45,442 nt of DNA from an uncultured Rubritalea sp. (GTDB lineage: Bacteria > Verrucomicrobiota > Verrucomicrobiia > Verrucomicrobiales > Akkermansiaceae): NCBI GenBank assembly GCA_937981665.1, contig CALJOJ010000001.1, positions 1 through 45,442 of the forward strand, read 5' to 3'. The notes under the pieces are model-generated. The model saw nothing but the letters and a program-made list of their open reading frames with translations. It ran no database searches and was not told where the DNA came from. This document shows, one piece after another, positions 9,314 through 17,565 of the stretch. The position numbers and the translations under genes were made by a program. The first letter of the stretch is position 1; each line of letters starts with the position of its first letter.

Positions 9314-10243
9314 TTAAAGAATGGTTAATAGATAGGCTGCATCTTCTAGAGTATGTAAACTATTACTTTTAGCTGGAATGAATACAGTATCCCCAGTCTT
9401 AAAAATTTCTTTTTCTTCATTCATCATGACTCCGCTAACTAGTGTGAGAACAGCAAACTGATCATTATTAAATATCACTTGTTCATCCTTCTCACAAGTA
9501 TGCTTGCTTATTTGAAAATGCTCTGAGTCAACGATGATATTGGACTCTACATTGTCCATCTTAGGTTTTACATCAGAGAAATCGATACACTTTAATGCTT
9601 CTTCGATGTGAAGCTCGCGAGCCTTCCCGTCTAAGCCTTTTCGGTTCCAGTCGAAAACGCGGTAAGTTGTATCTGAATTTTGTTGAATCTCAAATATAAG
9701 AAATCCTTTTCCGATGGCATGTAAACGTCCAGAATCTAGCTGAATTGAATCTCCTGCTTCTGCTTCAATCGTATGAACCAGCTCCTCAACTCGACCTTCT
9801 TCAATTGCTTCCCTAAAATCTTGCGCCGTAATTTCTTCTTTTAAGCCAACATACAGTTTAGCTCCAGCTGTAACCGCAGCAATATACCACAGCTCGGTCT
9901 TCGCTTCGCCTCCCAGTTCCTTTGCCACATCGGCAGTTGGATGCACTTGAACTGAAAGATCTTTCTGGCAGTCTAAAATCTTAAATAATAATGGAAATCT
10001 GTCTACCTCAGGCATACCCAGCCCAAACACCTGCTCTTTATGGTTCACCCACAGATCATGTAAGCCTAACCCCTTGAAAGGACCTGAGCTCACTACAGAT
10101 TGATCTTCTGCGCGATCTACTAATTCCCATGATTCACCATAGGGGGCAGAAGCGCAAGGGAGCTCTCGGTTAAACACTTTTTCTAGGGAGTCTCCTCCCC
10201 ACACTCTTTTTTTATAGATCGGATGAAATGTGAATGGATTCAT
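9314..10243 (-). CDS. manA: Mannose-6-phosphate isomerase, class I
   Basis: This 309-residue cupin enzyme is of the short bacterial type I. The zinc and active-site regions are visible: LSVQVHPTADVA followed by KTELWYIA near residues 105-130, then LHAIGKGFLIFEIQQNSD and TTYRVFDWNR around 180-205. The N terminus HPIYKKRVWGG is typical. It interconverts fructose-6-P and mannose-6-P and so feeds GDP-mannose, the precursor of the GDP-fucose made by the gmd and fcl products. The 88 bases between its stop and the start of the fusion gene contain no ORF or clear hairpin. Confidence 0.92.
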   Translation of the reverse strand: MNPFTFHPIYKKRVWGGDSLEKVFNRELPCASAPYGESWELVDRAEDQSVVSSGPFKGLGLHDLWVNHKEQVFGLGMPEVDRFPLLFKILDCQKDLSVQVHPTADVAKELGGEAKTELWYIAAVTAGAKLYVGLKEEITAQDFREAIEEGRVEELVHTIEAEAGDSIQLDSGRLHAIGKGFLIFEIQQNSDTTYRVFDWNRKGLDGKARELHIEEALKCIDFSDVKPKMDNVESNIIVDSEHFQISKHTCEKDEQVIFNNDQFAVLTLVSGVMMNEEKEIFKTGDTVFIPAKSNSLHTLEDAAYLLTIL

Positions 10244-10263
10244 AACAGTGTAGGAAAATAAAA

Positions 10264-11199
10264 CTAGATAACGCTTTTGAAATAAGCGATCGCTTTATCT
10301 AGACCATCATCGAGCTTCACCTTCGGCTCCCAGTCGATATGTTTTTTAGCGAGAGATATATCTGGTTTACGTTGCTTCGGATCATCACCTGGTAATGGAT
10401 GGAAAGTCAGCTTGCTGGTAGAGTTCACCTTCGCCAATACCTTTTCAGCTAACTCTAACATGGTAAACTCACCTGGGTTTCCACAGTTCATCGGGCCGAT
10501 GATCTCCTCTTGATTCATCAGTCTAACGAAGCCTTCAAGCAGGTCATCCACATAGCAAAATGAACGGGTCTGAGTCCCGTCACCATAGATCGTGATGTCC
10601 TCACCCTTGAGCGCCTGTACGATGAAATTACTCACCACCCGGCCGTCCTCAGGATTCATCCTAGGTCCATAGGTATTAAAAATTCTAACCACCCGTATAT
10701 CAACTCCGTGTTGACGATGGTAGTCAAACATGTAGGTCTCACCCACGCGCTTACCTTCATCATAACATGAGCGAATCCCGATAGGGTTCACGCTTCCCCA
10801 GTAGCTTTCTGGCTGAGGATGTACTAGTGGATCACCATATACTTCTGAGGTAGATGCCTGGAAAACACGCGCTCCACATTTCTTACCAAGTTCTAGACAA
10901 TTAATCACCCCAAAGACCGCAGTATTCGTAGTAAATAATGGGTCCTGCTGGTAGTGCGGTGGAGAGGCTGGGCAAGCTAAGTTATAGATCTGATCTACCT
11001 CAATATCCGGTAACGGCTGGATCACATCATGCTCAATAAGCTCGAAGTCACCATGATCTAACAAGTGAGCCACGTTCTTTTTAAATCCAGTGTAAAAATT
11101 ATCTAAACAGAAAATTTTGTTCCCCTGATTGAGCAGTTTTTCACATAGGTTAGATCCTAAAAATCCAGCACCTCCAGTGATTAATATTCTTTTAGACAT
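10264..11199 (-). CDS. UDP-glucuronate decarboxylase (UDP-xylose synthase)
   Basis: The 311-residue SDR enzyme begins [19 protein letters not shown] and carries [18 protein letters not shown], the UXS-defining stretch. [11 protein letters not shown] and the catalytic [13 protein letters not shown] (Tyr-x3-Lys) follow, then [11 protein letters not shown]. Family members oxidise and decarboxylate UDP-glucuronate to UDP-xylose. It sits directly downstream of UDP-glucose dehydrogenase, giving a complete UDP-glucose to UDP-glucuronate to UDP-xylose route. The sequence resembles plant and animal UXS catalytic domains very closely by recall. A UDP-glucuronate epimerase is less likely because of the [10 protein letters not shown] motif. 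Confidence 0.92.
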   Translation of the reverse strand: MSKRILITGGAGFLGSNLCEKLLNQGNKIFCLDNFYTGFKKNVAHLLDHGDFELIEHDVIQPLPDIEVDQIYNLACPASPPHYQQDPLFTTNTAVFGVINCLELGKKCGARVFQASTSEVYGDPLVHPQPESYWGSVNPIGIRSCYDEGKRVGETYMFDYHRQHGVDIRVVRIFNTYGPRMNPEDGRVVSNFIVQALKGEDITIYGDGTQTRSFCYVDDLLEGFVRLMNQEEIIGPMNCGNPGEFTMLELAEKVLAKVNSTSKLTFHPLPGDDPKQRKPDISLAKKHIDWEPKVKLDDGLDKAIAYFKSVI

Positions 11200-11276
11200 T
11201 ATAGTTTAAAATTTGATTTTATTATTTATTGAGTAGTAAGGTAGAGTTGGTAGCTACCGTTTAGTCACCCTTACCT

Positions 11277-12668
11277 TTACCCTTTTCCGATCGCGTAGAA
11301 GTCAAATCCGATCTCTCGCACAGCAACCGCATCGATAACATTCCTTCCATCGAAAAGGAAGGAGGGCTTAAACATGCCGTCATAGACTTTTTGGAAATTA
11401 ACCTCTCTGAACTCATCCCACTCTGTCAGAACCGCCACTCCGTGCGCGTTTTTCGCGGACTCTTCACATGAACTACACATGATGATTTGCTTTTCTAGTT
11501 GAGCACGCTCTAAACCTAGATATTCTAAATCTATAAAGACCTGCTCTTTACTCACCTTTGGATCATAGATAGCGACATTGGCTCCTTCCATGATGAGGTC
11601 ACGGCAAATATAAATCGCAGCTGACTCACGCGTGTCATTAGTATCTTTCTTAAAGGCAAAACCCCAAATACCGATCCTCTTACCACGAACAGTATTAAAC
11701 AAAGTCTGGACGATCTTCGTAGAGAAGCGCTCCTTCTGCCACTCATTCATATCGATCACAGCCTGCCAGTAGTCAGCTACCTTAGGTAAGCCAAAGTGGC
11801 CACTCAAGTAAACGAGATTCAATAAATCTTTCTGGAAACATGAACCACCAAAACCAACTGACGCCTTCAAGAACTTAGGACCAATCCGCGAGTCCATCCC
11901 TATAGCATTAGCCACCTCATCGACATCCGCCTCAGTCTTCTCGCACAGTGCGGAAATGGAATTAATAGAAGAAATCCGCTGAGCCAGGAAGGCATTCGCC
12001 ACGAGCTTGGATAACTCAGATGACCACAGATTAGTCCTGATGATGCGCTCATTTGGTATCCACCTTCCATACACACTAGCAAGAGCCTCTACAGCTTCTT
12101 GACCAGCTTCGGTAGGATCACCACCAATAAGGATTCTATCTGGATCACTCAGATCATCCACCGCTGTTCCCTCAGCGAGAAATTCTGGATTCGAAAGCAC
12201 CTGGAATGTTCCCTCTTTAGAGTTAGCCTCAAGGATAGTCTTCATTGCAGCCGCTGTTCTCACAGGGATTGTGCTCTTCTCGACAATGATTTTGGGACCT
12301 TTAGCCACCTCGGCTATCATTCTCGCCGCACCTTCTATATAACAAAGATCAGCAGCCTTACCTGCTCCCATTCCGTATGTCTTGGTCGGAGTGCCCACTG
12401 ATACGAATATGACATCTGCAGTTTCAATCGCCTCATGCACCTCTGTAGAGAAAAATAAGTTCTTTCCGCGAGCTGGCTTAACAATCTCATCCAGTCCAGG
12501 TTCAAAGATAGGAAGCTCCTCAGAATTCCATGCTGCGATGCGCTCCGCATTAATATCCACCACCCTCACCTGGATGTCAGGACACTTCGATGCGATCATA
12601 GCCATTGTAGGACCGCCTACATAACCTGCTCCTATACAGCATATTTTACTTATTTTCATTTTCGTCAA
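11277..12668 (-). CDS. ugd: UDP-glucose 6-dehydrogenase
   Basis: The 463-residue protein has [17 protein letters not shown] (NAD loop), [46 protein letters not shown] and the active-site [10 protein letters not shown] with the nucleophile Cys277. It oxidises UDP-glucose twice to UDP-glucuronate. At 463 residues it is longer than the common bacterial form (about 390-440), and the motif wording matches animal UGDH strikingly. It is the first biosynthetic gene of the operon, after the regulator genes and a 258-base leader. ATG at 12668 is used; a second ATG three codons in (12659) is also possible. Confidence 0.95.
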   Translation of the reverse strand: MTKMKISKICCIGAGYVGGPTMAMIASKCPDIQVRVVDINAERIAAWNSEELPIFEPGLDEIVKPARGKNLFFSTEVHEAIETADVIFVSVGTPTKTYGMGAGKAADLCYIEGAARMIAEVAKGPKIIVEKSTIPVRTAAAMKTILEANSKEGTFQVLSNPEFLAEGTAVDDLSDPDRILIGGDPTEAGQEAVEALASVYGRWIPNERIIRTNLWSSELSKLVANAFLAQRISSINSISALCEKTEADVDEVANAIGMDSRIGPKFLKASVGFGGSCFQKDLLNLVYLSGHFGLPKVADYWQAVIDMNEWQKERFSTKIVQTLFNTVRGKRIGIWGFAFKKDTNDTRESAAIYICRDLIMEGANVAIYDPKVSKEQVFIDLEYLGLERAQLEKQIIMCSSCEESAKNAHGVAVLTEWDEFREVNFQKVYDGMFKPSFLFDGRNVIDAVAVREIGFDFYAIGKG

Positions 12669-12699
12669 AATGGATTTAATTTATACTACTAAAAATTTC

Positions 12700-12882
12700 T
12701 CAAGCTGCCGCCCTTGGTCGCACTTCCATTTTCTGGAAGAAACCTGCTGTCTTGGTCTTGATATCTGGTCGAACTTCTCTCATTGCGAAAGCGTCAGTGC
12801 CCTTTATGACATCATATCTCCCATTTAATTCAATAAAAAATGAACTTAATGGGACATTACTCATCCCTAAGTCATTTACCAT
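12700..12882 (-). CDS. Possible small ORF in the operon leader (doubtful)
   Basis: A 60-codon frame with internal ATGs (MSNVPLSSFFIELNG and onward) lies between the NusG paralogue and ugd. Its C terminus is basic and contains a repeated EVRP (REVRPDIKTK and MEVRPRAAA). It resembles no family I recognise. The last codons coincide with the ops-like element and the upstream part with a palindromic site, so the sequence may be constrained as a regulatory leader rather than as protein. It could also be a leader peptide. There is no convincing ribosome-binding site. Confidence 0.22.
   Translation of the reverse strand: MVNDLGMSNVPLSSFFIELNGRYDVIKGTDAFAMREVRPDIKTKTAGFFQKMEVRPRAAA
12701..12717 (-). 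promoter_or_regulatory. ops/JUMPstart-like antitermination element
   Basis: On the minus strand the leader of ugd reads CCAAGGGCGGCAGCTTG. The last 12 bases match the ops consensus GGCGGTAGNNTG with one change (T to C), and the preceding bases match the JUMPstart core CCAGGGGCGG with one change. In enterobacteria ops pauses RNA polymerase and recruits the NusG paralogue RfaH. Here a NusG paralogue gene lies just upstream (12927-13478) and the long polysaccharide operon lies just downstream, the right architecture. A 6-bp hairpin (CTTCCA, five-base loop, TGGAAG at 12723-12739) precedes it. The functional link is inference. Confidence 0.5.
12829..12847. promoter_or_regulatory. Putative operator, copy 1 (TTCA-N8-TGAA)
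   Basis: The plus strand reads TTCAATAAAAAATGAACTT, an inverted repeat TTCA-N8-TGAA. It matches 17 of 19 bases of the site upstream of the GbsR/MarR-type gene (14005-14023). It lies about 110 bases upstream of the ops-like element in the ugd leader. A repeated palindrome at the head of an operon encoding its own HTH regulator suggests a binding site for that regulator. This is inference from repetition and symmetry only. Confidence 0.35.
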
Positions 12883-12926
12883 TAAATAGAAAATTCACTA
12901 CTCATTTATTATCAATTAATTTCATT

Positions 12927-13478
12927 TCAGTCACCTTCCAAATTAGGCTTAGACAATAATAAGCTATAAACATCTATCTCCACGGCACGTGGACCACCTA
13001 TCATATCCATCAGCATCATGACTCGCTCTCCACCAGACAGGACCTCTAGGACTTCACCTACCGTTCCCTTGAGCGCACCATCTGCCACTTCATACTCCAT
13101 CCCTTTTTCGATAGAATGCTCTAGATCCAATACCTCATCTTCCCCTACCATGCTAGCCATCTGCATGACCACGCCCTCTGCAATAGCTGGAACATCTTCG
13201 CCAAATTTCACTAAGGTCAACACCCCTGGCGCATAGCACACAGCCCTCTCGCTTAGCTCGCGCTGAAATTTAGCAAACACATAGCCCGGAAACATCGCCT
13301 CCTTCCACAAGACCTTCCCCCTACGCGTCACCTTCGTATAGCGGATCTGTGGAGCCACTACTTCAAGTCCCAGCTCCTTACGGATGTATCCAGCAGCAGC
13401 CTGCTCACGCTTTGTTTGCGTCCGCACTACATACCATTTCATCTCACTAAAACTCTCGGTATCCATTTCCAATGACAT
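12927..13478 (-). CDS. NusG-paralogue transcription antiterminator (RfaH/UpxY-like)
   Basis: The 183-residue protein has the NGN domain signature KWYVVRTQTKREQAAAGYI near residues 14-32, EVVAPQIRYTKVTRRGK, then MFPGYVFAKF. A C-terminal KOW-like domain follows (GMEYEVADGALKGTVGEVLEV). Such specialised NusG proteins bind elongating RNA polymerase and suppress termination in long surface-polysaccharide operons. It is encoded inside the operon it should control, two bases after the GbsR-type gene and before the ops-like leader. It is unlikely to be housekeeping nusG because that normally sits beside secE and rplK. Starts at 13478, 13466 or 13442 (MKWYVV) are all possible. Confidence 0.87.
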   Translation of the reverse strand: MSLEMDTESFSEMKWYVVRTQTKREQAAAGYIRKELGLEVVAPQIRYTKVTRRGKVLWKEAMFPGYVFAKFQRELSERAVCYAPGVLTLVKFGEDVPAIAEGVVMQMASMVGEDEVLDLEHSIEKGMEYEVADGALKGTVGEVLEVLSGGERVMMLMDMIGGPRAVEIDVYSLLLSKPNLEGD

Positions 13479-13480
13479 CT

Positions 13481-13975
13481 CTATTTACCCAATACTTTCT
13501 GAAGAATAGGCAAGAGCATCCCCGCTCTCCTGCGCCAGTTACCTAGCTTCCTAATCCGCTCATCATAATGCGCGTCATTCACTTCATTGCACGCATCCAT
13601 CTGCTTGATCTTCTCCTTAGCATTCGCTAAATGCGGACGTATCTTCTCGCGAATAACCCCACCCATCAAGCTCTTAAGCTCTAAATCAGCTTGATAAAAT
13701 ACCTTTCTTCCCTCCAGCCCTTCCACCTCTGAAACAGCTCCTAATGTCCGCAACATCTTAAGTCCCTGGCTACCGCTCCCCTTACTAATAGTTAACTGCT
13801 CCACAAGGTCATCTAGTGACAACGGCTCCTTACTAATAAACAAAGTACCATAGATCTCACCCACGCTCTTCGGTAACCCCAAGACCTTCACTGTCTCTGC
13901 AAAAAACTCCCGCACCATTTCTTCTAAGTCACTGTTTTCCATAAGCATCTCGCCCTCACTCATCACAGGCGTCAT
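13481..13975 (-). CDS. GbsR/MarR-type winged-helix transcriptional regulator
   Basis: The 164-residue protein has a winged-helix region: GLPKSVGEIYGTLFISKEP, SLDDLVEQLTISKGSGSQGL (recognition helix) and LGAVSEVEGLEGRKVFYQA (wing). A helical tail follows. This is the layout of GbsR-type MarR relatives. It is the first gene of the polysaccharide operon and two bases from the antiterminator gene. It probably controls the operon and itself. The annotated ATG at 13975 has no Shine-Dalgarno, whereas ATG at 13948 is preceded by GAGGG at good spacing and would leave a normal leader after the proposed promoter, so the shorter start may be the real one. Confidence 0.82.
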   Translation of the reverse strand: MTPVMSEGEMLMENSDLEEMVREFFAETVKVLGLPKSVGEIYGTLFISKEPLSLDDLVEQLTISKGSGSQGLKMLRTLGAVSEVEGLEGRKVFYQADLELKSLMGGVIREKIRPHLANAKEKIKQMDACNEVNDAHYDERIRKLGNWRRRAGMLLPILQKVLGK

Positions 13976-13978
13976 CCA

Positions 13979-14009
13979 TCTATGTAAGCTAAACTCTTTT
14001 AATGTTCAA
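13979..14009 (-). promoter_or_regulatory. Possible promoter of the polysaccharide operon
   Basis: On the minus strand TTGAAC (-35-like, 14004-14009) is followed after 17 bases by TACATA (-10-like, a weak match). The -35 element overlaps the palindromic site at 14005-14023, so a regulator bound there would block it. Transcription would start close to 13975, which fits the shorter regulator start at 13948. Prediction by eye. Confidence 0.28.
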
Positions 14010-14023
14010 ATAAAAATGAACTT
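14005..14023. promoter_or_regulatory. Putative operator, copy 2 (GTTCA-N8-TGAAC)
   Basis: The plus strand reads TTCAAATAAAAATGAACTT. With the preceding G it forms the palindrome GTTCA-N8-TGAAC (14004-14021). It shares 17 of 19 bases with the site in the ugd leader at 12829-12847. It lies in the divergent region between the GbsR-type gene and the secreted TPR gene, so it could control both. Binding by the GbsR-type protein is inferred. Confidence 0.4.
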
Positions 14024-14115
14024 CACCTATCTCCTCATATCTTCAGGGAAGCCTATTGCATTTTAAGCACATTAGGGCTAATTTTTTCACTCTCTCCAGC
14101 GTATCTAATAAAACT

Positions 14116-17100
14116 ATGATGCTCAACCATCACATATTCAAAACTCTACTCCTCAGCACGCTTACCCCGCTCGTCACTCTAGGCACTTTCACATGCCTGA
14201 GTAGCTCAGCGCTAGCCCAGACAGACACTGTATCACCTAGTGGAACACCAACTGAAAAATCCACCGACCCCGCCACCCTCGCCATCCAGCAATGCATCTC
14301 CCTCATGGAGCAAGGGCAATGGCAGAAAACACGCGACCTCACCAGTGCTCTCATTACAAAACACAACAGCACAGGGGTGAAAAAATTTGGCGCTAAATTC
14401 GCTACAGCATATTACTATAAAGGTCTCTGCCTACTCAAAATAGCACAGGCTGAAGAAAAACAAGCTGCGCTAAAAACTTACCAATCAGCTATCCAATCAT
14501 TCAATCAATGCTACGCGGTAGATACACCCAACGACCCTGGGAACACATACCGAATCAAATCCTTACTTCTCCGAGGAAATGCTCAGCAAGCACTCGAACA
14601 GTACCAAGCAGCCGAAGACTCCTACAGCCGTTTTCTTGATGAGCGGATCACAGGCAGAGATACCTACAGCCTAAGTGACTTCAACATCAACCTCGCCATC
14701 TGCATGTGGAAAAATGCCATGTTCAGCAAAACACCAGAACTAGAACTCACTCCCGAGCAACTTCAACAACAGCAACTCAAAACCCAAGAGGCGATCACCC
14801 TTATCAAGGACTCCCTCACTTACTCTGGCCGAAATACTCCTACCCCATCAGTCCTCATCACTGGTCTCCATGTCCTATCACTAATCAGTGCTGAATTAAA
14901 AAACGATGAGATCATCCCTGAAGTCATTAAGTATGTTCGTACTAAAAACCCAAAGAACCTAGACATCGCCACAAGCCAAGAATCAACACCTTCTCAAGTC
15001 AAACTCTCTGATAATCTAAGCAACCTCTCCAACCTAAGTAAAATCATTCTTAACACCTCAATCAAAGAGTTAGCTAACACCTCATATCAGCTCACCACTA
15101 TTTTTCCAGGTATAGAACACTACGCAGCTGAACTATATCTCCAACAACAAGAACTAGCTGGAAACTCAAAAGATTACCTTCAGCGAGATACCCTGCCGCA
15201 AGAACAGCTTGAGCAATTTGACGATACGATCCAAAACGTACTCAAAGCTCGCTCCCTAACACTGCAGAACTCAGATGATCCTGACGAACTCCATGCTGCA
15301 GTCGGACTCTACCAGTTCATTCTAGCGAAATTTCCAAACACAGTAGAACCTGAAGCAGACCTCTACGGCCTAGTGCACGTAGCAGCTAAGTCCGGCCACC
15401 CAGATCACGCCAACATCGCCATCACCAGCGCAAAAGAATTTCTAACAAAATACCCAAACCACAAGCTTTATAAGCCAACTCAAACTCTCTATCTAAGCGC
15501 CATTTATCAAGCTCAGCAATACAAAGAAGCTCTTACTGTTGCTAATGAAATCATCCTTGAAAGAAGTAACAACACACACGATTCTACCATATTACAAAGC
15601 GCAGACTTCATCCGTGCAGCAGCCCATTACTACCTTGGTGACTACTCCAATGCTGAGGCATACCTCAAACAACATTCCGACACTTACCCAGCTGGAAACC
15701 CTGAGCACCTATACTCCTCAGACGTAGCCTACCTCCGTGCAGCTCTACAGAACCAGCTCCTCAACTGGGACAACTCTATCCCACAACTAAAAGCCTTCAT
15801 CCAGCAGCACACCGCAGCAGATAGCAAACCATCCATCTACACCCCATTTGCATACTACGATGTAGCCTACGCCCTCTACTCACTTGGTAAGCCCCACTCA
15901 GCCATACTTAGCCTGCAGCCATTCGCCCTCGATGACTCGCTCACACTCCCCATCATTAACCCATCAGATGATCTATATAAATCACCAGAACTACGTCGCA
16001 GCCAGATCGCTCCATCAGTAGCTATCTTGTTAGGAAATATTCGCATCACTCTAGCCCAGCAAGATGAAGCAGTAGCCCACTACGCAGATGCCATCCAGCT
16101 AGCAACAAGGAATGGAAATACAGACGCTCGTGACGAAGCATACTACCATATTATCAACACACTTGGTAAGCGCCTCTGGAACGGCATCATCAACCCGCGC
16201 CTAGCTGAGACCATCACCTACTATGAGAAATTCATCTCTCTCCCAGATGCCAAGACCTCACCATACTACACCCAGATCCTCACCTCAGCCATTACAGCCA
16301 TAGAGAAATCTGACCCAGAAGAACCAGTCAAACTCACACTAGAGAAAAACCTCTTCCTGCATAACAATACACCAAACACAGCTGGTGTAGAAACCGCCCT
16401 GAAAACCTACCTATACTATCTACGTAAAGACGGCACAACTGTATCAGAAATTATTCGTATTCTAACAGATGATGTAAAAATATCCACCTCTGCATACCAC
16501 AAAGCTCTTATCATCGTCGCAAAACTAGAAACCCTAGAACGCACACGAGACATCATCCGTGCTCAAGGAACCCCAGATCTAACAGCACTAACGAACATAG
16601 AGAAACAGATCAGCCAACACTACCAAGACCTCATAAGTAACTTTCGCCCAGTTGACCTAGATAACTTCACTCTACTCAAAATAGCCACCCACCTGACATC
16701 CGTAAATAAAGGTAAAGACGCAGTCCAAGCTGAAGAATATTTCCAGACCATCATCGACCAGCCTTCCACGATCAAGCAAACAGAAGCAAAACTCGGACTC
16801 GCATTACTAAAAACCAACTCTAACAACTCTGAACAAATAACCCTAGCTAAGACGCAACTTAGTGAAATATTAGTCAACCCATTCACCCCTAGCCAAGCCA
16901 GAGCAACCGCGCACTACCACCTCATTAACCTTCTGTTAGATGAGCCACAGCCAGACTGGCAAGACATCGAAAACCAATCCACCATCTACCTTAAATACCC
17001 TCAGAGCACTAAGACACATAATCTCAGCGTGCTCACCACGCTCGCTCGCTCATACGATAAGCAACTAAAAGTAGACCAAGCAATCAATGCCTACACACAG

Positions 17101-17397
17101 ATCTGGGCCACCTCCATGTTCAGCATCCAGCACTCAGCACCAGCTCTCGAGCGCGTCTGTCAGCTGCTCTGGGAGAGAAATAATCCAGCAGCAGCAGGAA
17201 TCAATGCAGGAAAATCTGATCACCAACTCGCCTACGAAACAGCTTACAAATATATCCGAAAAACCAAAGACCACTTTAATAACCGTAAAAAATCACTTCC
17301 CGAAGATGCAAAAACGACCTGGGCTAATATCAAAACATTAGCCACAAAGACCTACCCTGCAGACCAAACCATCAAGACCTACCCAGGACAGCCATAG
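14116..17397 (+). CDS. Large secreted TPR-repeat protein
   Basis: From ATG at 14116 the product has 1,093 residues. It begins with a signal peptide (MMLNHHIFK, a hydrophobic core, cleavage probably after SSALAQ). The rest is almost wholly helical pairs of TPR type, for example YYYKGLCLLKIAQAEEK, LRGNAQQALEQYQAAEDSY and FAYYDVAYALYSLGKPHSAI. There is no membrane anchor or catalytic motif, so it is probably a periplasmic scaffold. An upstream in-frame ATG (14056) would bury the signal peptide behind 20 extra residues and is less likely. It is divergent from the polysaccharide regulator and shares its intergenic region, which suggests but does not show a role in envelope or polysaccharide export. 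No close family is recognised. Confidence 0.8.
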   Translation: MMLNHHIFKTLLLSTLTPLVTLGTFTCLSSSALAQTDTVSPSGTPTEKSTDPATLAIQQCISLMEQGQWQKTRDLTSALITKHNSTGVKKFGAKFATAYYYKGLCLLKIAQAEEKQAALKTYQSAIQSFNQCYAVDTPNDPGNTYRIKSLLLRGNAQQALEQYQAAEDSYSRFLDERITGRDTYSLSDFNINLAICMWKNAMFSKTPELELTPEQLQQQQLKTQEAITLIKDSLTYSGRNTPTPSVLITGLHVLSLISAELKNDEIIPEVIKYVRTKNPKNLDIATSQESTPSQVKLSDNLSNLSNLSKIILNTSIKELANTSYQLTTIFPGIEHYAAELYLQQQELAGNSKDYLQRDTLPQEQLEQFDDTIQNVLKARSLTLQNSDDPDELHAAVGLYQFILAKFPNTVEPEADLYGLVHVAAKSGHPDHANIAITSAKEFLTKYPNHKLYKPTQTLYLSAIYQAQQYKEALTVANEIILERSNNTHDSTILQSADFIRAAAHYYLGDYSNAEAYLKQHSDTYPAGNPEHLYSSDVAYLRAALQNQLLNWDNSIPQLKAFIQQHTAADSKPSIYTPFAYYDVAYALYSLGKPHSAILSLQPFALDDSLTLPIINPSDDLYKSPELRRSQIAPSVAILLGNIRITLAQQDEAVAHYADAIQLATRNGNTDARDEAYYHIINTLGKRLWNGIINPRLAETITYYEKFISLPDAKTSPYYTQILTSAITAIEKSDPEEPVKLTLEKNLFLHNNTPNTAGVETALKTYLYYLRKDGTTVSEIIRILTDDVKISTSAYHKALIIVAKLETLERTRDIIRAQGTPDLTALTNIEKQISQHYQDLISNFRPVDLDNFTLLKIATHLTSVNKGKDAVQAEEYFQTIIDQPSTIKQTEAKLGLALLKTNSNNSEQITLAKTQLSEILVNPFTPSQARATAHYHLINLLLDEPQPDWQDIENQSTIYLKYPQSTKTHNLSVLTTLARSYDKQLKVDQAINAYTQIWATSMFSIQHSAPALERVCQLLWERNNPAAAGINAGKSDHQLAYETAYKYIRKTKDHFNNRKKSLPEDAKTTWANIKTLATKTYPADQTIKTYPGQP

Positions 17398-17496
17398 AAC
17401 CTTTCTGTCTGATTCACTTCTTCCTATCTACCAGTATATATAAGGCTCCAGTAACCTACCCCTCTCCATTTCGAATAATTTAAACCTACCCCTGTC

Positions 17497-17536
17497 AAAA
17501 AAAATCCCGCTAGTTACGTGAATAACTAGCGGGATT
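17497..17536 (-). terminator. Rho-independent terminator of the GH43/GH117-like gene
   Basis: A perfect 14-bp inverted repeat (AATCCCGCTAGTTA, six-base loop, TAACTAGCGGGATT; 17503-17536) is flanked on its low-coordinate side by eight A residues, giving a U tract in the minus-strand transcript. It lies 30 bases after the stop of the glycosidase gene. On the plus side there is no T tract, so it does not clearly serve the TPR gene. Confidence 0.9.
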
Positions 17537-17565
17537 GTAAAAACGTGATGCTAAGTAAATATCAC

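Noticed and set aside
11244-11262. CGGTAGCTACC in the ugd-uxs gap as a second ops-like element
   Set aside because: It is a chance palindrome that matches only CGGTAG of the ops core and misses the flanking bases.
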